A stretch of 38,993 nucleotides of DNA from a virus. The DNA lies in the IMG/VR virus record IMGVR_UViG_3300019487_000057, positions 1 to 38,993 of that record; one strand, given 5' to 3'. The translations under genes and the position numbers were made by a program. The notes beneath the pieces are model-generated. The model was not told the origin of the DNA. It did no database searches and saw nothing but the letters and a program-made list of their open reading frames with translations. Shown piece by piece: positions 36,591 to 38,993 of the stretch; within the stretch, counting starts at the first letter, position 1; the number at the start of each line of letters is the position of its first letter.

Positions 36591-38993
36591 CTAGCTTACC
36601 GGGACGCCCACTCCAGCAGCAATCTGGACTGTGGCAATTGCGTTGCCATTAACAACCTTGCGCGCCGCCCGGTCCATGATCCCCTGCTTCAAAGTAAAAG
36701 TATCAGGCAAGGTCAACTGCGGGCTCACATACGTGACGTAAGGTGCCCAGACATACGGGGTGTCACTCCAGTTCGCGCCCCGCCGTAGCACCAGGATCTT
36801 GTCGGTGTTGACCCCCGACCAGAAACTCGTCTTGTAGGTCTTGACGTTGACCATCGAACCCGCCATAAACGGGGTGAGCGTGAGGCCGGCGAACATCTCC
36901 GGATTCTCACCGTGACCGCGCGTCCCCGCCCGGAAGGCCGCCGACAACCGCAGCCAGGCGCTCGGGCCAGCGATGACGTGCGTCGCCTCCCCGTGGCGGT
37001 TGCGGAAGATGTCGTTGGACGCCTTGTCGATATACCGCGGGAGATACTCTTCCCATTCCTTGGCCGTATAGCCGGACGGCGCCGTGGTCCCGTAGGTCGA
37101 GTTCCCCGCCGTTGCGCCAGCGAGCAGGTCGGCCAGGATCAACTGGTTCCACTCCAGCGCGATCTCCAGCGAAAGCGCGCCCATCAACTCGGCCGCGGCG
37201 TCGAGCCCGTGGTAGGCGCGCAGATCCTGCACCTCTTCCACGGTGTAAACGGCGTGCAGCTTCTTTGCTACCGCCGACACCGACTTGCTCGACAGGTGGA
37301 GCTGGATCTGCGCCGACACCTCGCACTCGCCCGGATCGTCGGCGTAGGTCGAGAGGAATGAGTCCGAGCGGTCGATCCGCATCCGGGACGAGGAGACGTT
37401 CCCGGACTCGTCCGTTTCGTTGTGCGTCGGCTCGTGCCGGTAAAAATCCAGGTAGAAGATCTTCCCTTCGGGGCGGTCGAGCGGCTGAATTGACGCCAGC
37501 TCGGTGGCGATAAGGCGCGGGAACACACGCGTCACCAGCGGGAAGATGAAGATATTGGAGGTCGGCGCCCCGCCGCTGCCGACACCCGTGGTCATGTCAG
37601 CACACGCCTGGTTGAGGAACGCCTCCCGGTGCTGAATGGGATGGAATCCTTGCTCCAGACGCATCAGGTTATGGATCGCCGACTTGCCGTCAAAGCCGCC
37701 TTCCTGGTGCAAGGCGATGTTCTGCAGCCAGCGCCGAAGCTGACGCCGCGGTGTCAGCACCCAGTCCTTCGGATCTTCCCCGTCCGGGTCCATGTTGGTA
37801 AAGCTCATCGGCGTCTCGCGCGGGGTGTCGTCCACCCCCTGGATGAGCGCCTCGATGACCTCGTTCGGCGTCTGCGGGCCGCGCTCACCGCGGTCCTTCT
37901 GGACGATGAAGCCCTGCGACGGGAACTGCGGCGGGCCGTCGTCTACCATGGACTGGATCAGCTCCACCCGCGCCGCGATGACGTCGTTCGCTTCCTTGAG
38001 CGTCTTCGGATTCGCCTTCTCCAGGTGCGTGCGCAGGAGCTGTGTCATACGGGGCGACCACTTCTGCGACGCATCGCGAATGGCCTGCTCGATGCGCATG
38101 GCCACCGCTTGCTCCGTCAGATAAGACGCCGTCTCCGGGCTCCACGTCATCTGCTGTCCGCCCGTGGCGGCGGCGACCTGCTGATCGACCGTGCTCTGGG
38201 TCTGGGCGTCACCGCCCGTGCTCGCGTCCGCGTCCGACGCTCCGGGCCGGCTCGCCACCAAGCCAGCCAGTACCTGCGCCTGCTGGGCCTGCTGGGCCTG
38301 CAGCCCCTGGATCGCCTCCAGGATCTTATCGCTCACTTCACCCATCTCTCTCTCCTCCTGGTCAACGGTCAGAGACTGTTCCCCGGCCGACTGCACCATG
38401 GCCCAGTCAGTAATCGTACTCCCCGGGCTTGCGCCCTTCTGCACGGCATCGAACCCATCTCCCCGGAAACCGGGCTGGACCACCTTCACCCCATCGCGGC
38501 CTTTCCAGGTCCCCTGGGCCATGCGGCCCCTCCCGCGCGAGCTGATGTCGATCGCCACCCCATTGCGCACCAGCGTCTGCAGGTTCTTTCCGTCAGGCTC
38601 CGTGGGGAGGATGTCCGCCTCGAAGAAAAACTGATCGCCCTCCTGCCAGAGCTTGGTATACTTCATACTGGTGCGCCGGAGGGAGCCCCGGCCGTCCGCC
38701 GGGTGGTCGGTCTCACCCAGCAGCCGCCCCTGCTCGATCATCTCCTGGAAGCGCTTCATGTTCGCTACCCAAATGCTCGTGGGATAGACCTCGTTGTTGG
38801 GGTTGACGACATCCCCGACGGTCGCCACCCCGGAGACATGCATCACGCCCGTCTGGGAATCAGTCCCCTTATCCTGGAGCTGGACGGTAATCGTTTGCAC
38901 CAGCTCCTGATCCTGCTCGGCGACCTGAACAAACTCGATCCCCGGCGTCACTGTCTCCTCGGCCTGAACCGTCTCTGTCGCCGTCTCACTGAC
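36591..38993 (-). CDS. Prohead protease - scaffold - major capsid fusion protein (5' end may lie outside)
   Basis: At least 786 aa from a GTG at 38951; the frame is open to the right edge, so the true start may be beyond. Residues about 20-190 form a gp21/U9-type prohead protease domain: LLGETDHP (His83) and DISSRGRG (Ser137/138) are the expected catalytic segments. Residues about 200-270 are a Gln/Ala-rich helical scaffold-like stretch (EAIQGLQAQQAQQAQVLAG) with an acidic linker. From about 380 to the end is an HK97-fold-like capsid domain (PRRQLRRWLQNIA, FIFPLVTRVFPRLIATELASIQPL, GKIFYLDFYRHEPTH, a Phe/Pro-rich C-terminus). An internal ribosome-binding site may make the scaffold-capsid part alone. 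Confidence 0.8.
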   Translation of the reverse strand, partial: VSETATETVQAEETVTPGIEFVQVAEQDQELVQTITVQLQDKGTDSQTGVMHVSGVATVGDVVNPNNEVYPTSIWVANMKRFQEMIEQGRLLGETDHPADGRGSLRRTSMKYTKLWQEGDQFFFEADILPTEPDGKNLQTLVRNGVAIDISSRGRGRMAQGTWKGRDGVKVVQPGFRGDGFDAVQKGASPGSTITDWAMVQSAGEQSLTVDQEEREMGEVSDKILEAIQGLQAQQAQQAQVLAGLVASRPGASDADASTGGDAQTQSTVDQQVAAATGGQQMTWSPETASYLTEQAVAMRIEQAIRDASQKWSPRMTQLLRTHLEKANPKTLKEANDVIAARVELIQSMVDDGPPQFPSQGFIVQKDRGERGPQTPNEVIEALIQGVDDTPRETPMSFTNMDPDGEDPKDWVLTPRRQLRRWLQNIALHQEGGFDGKSAIHNLMRLEQGFHPIQHREAFLNQACADMTTGVGSGGAPTSNIFIFPLVTRVFPRLIATELASIQPLDRPEGKIFYLDFYRHEPTHNETDESGNVSSSRMRIDRSDSFLSTYADDPGECEVSAQIQLHLSSKSVSAVAKKLHAVYTVEEVQDLRAYHGLDAAAELMGALSLEIALEWNQLILADLLAGATAGNSTYGTTAPSGYTAKEWEEYLPRYIDKASNDIFRNRHGEATHVIAGPSAWLRLSAAFRAGTRGHGENPEMFAGLTLTPFMAGSMVNVKTYKTSFWSGVNTDKILVLRRGANWSDTPYVWAPYVTYVSPQLTLPDTFTLKQGIMDRAARKVVNGNAIATVQIAAGVGVPVS
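38343..38360 (-). promoter_or_regulatory. Internal ribosome-binding site and ATG within the protease-capsid gene
   Basis: The minus strand reads CAGGAGGAGAGAGAG directly before an in-frame ATG at 38345 (protein MGEVSDKILEAIQGLQ). AGGAGG is six to nine bases from the ATG, better than the site of most genes here. Initiation would give a 584-aa product lacking the protease domain. The position coincides with the domain boundary. Confidence 0.6.

Noticed and set aside
1-38993. tRNA genes, rRNA, CRISPR arrays, insertion-sequence transposases or an integrase
   Set aside because: None were seen on reading either strand; short tRNAs could be missed without a covariance search.

Overview
The window looks like part of a tailed bacteriophage (or prophage) genome with a long tail. 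It has a replication/nucleotide-metabolism block on the plus strand (1-8092) and a long late block on the minus strand (38993 down to 8066), and the two converge at 8066-8092. Reading the minus strand in its own direction, the order is: protease-scaffold-capsid fusion, head-tail connectors, tail-tube-like protein, tail assembly chaperones, tape measure, distal tail protein, a glycosyl/methyltransferase island, baseplate and receptor-binding-like proteins, and finally a membrane coiled-coil protein, a phosphoesterase and a small protein. Terminase and portal are not here and presumably lie beyond the right edge. No tail sheath was recognised, so a siphovirus-like virion is likely. The host cannot be named. 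An HldE-like heptose kinase and two GT9 (heptosyltransferase-family) enzymes hint at a Gram-negative-type surface sugar chemistry.

Plus-strand block: a PHP-less DnaE-type DNA polymerase III alpha subunit interrupted by an HNH intein, a DUF6378-like protein, a small membrane protein, an N4/N6 DNA methyltransferase, a zinc-ribbon protein, a possible ribbon-helix-helix protein, a nucleoside-deoxyribosyltransferase-like protein, a dNMP-kinase-like protein, a PfkB/HldE-like sugar kinase and a RecU-like PD-(D/E)XK nuclease. Most are joined by ATGA/TTGA overlaps, so this is one translationally coupled operon.

The window is crowded with selfish DNA. There is one contiguous intein, a complete 263-nt group I intron, six recognisable free-standing HNH genes (one broken by an in-frame TGA), and an HNH C-terminal fragment. 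The intron is the strongest discovery. It lies on the minus strand at 21560-21822 inside a GT9 glycosyltransferase gene. Its P1-P9 helices can be drawn base by base, and splicing at the predicted sites restores the missing first beta-strand and the conserved nucleotide-sugar loop of the enzyme in frame.

A second pattern recurs at three places: a gene is followed by a diverged copy of its own 3' end (GT9 gene at 20463-20573; a jelly-roll gene whose last residues reappear as the tail of the adjacent HNH protein at 12895; an HNH gene followed by a second HNH C-terminus at 33040-33279). This looks like footprints of endonuclease-driven or allelic recombination between related phages. Other notable features are a probable internal ribosome-binding site that would yield a protease-free scaffold-capsid protein, and a probable -1 frameshift in the tail chaperone genes.
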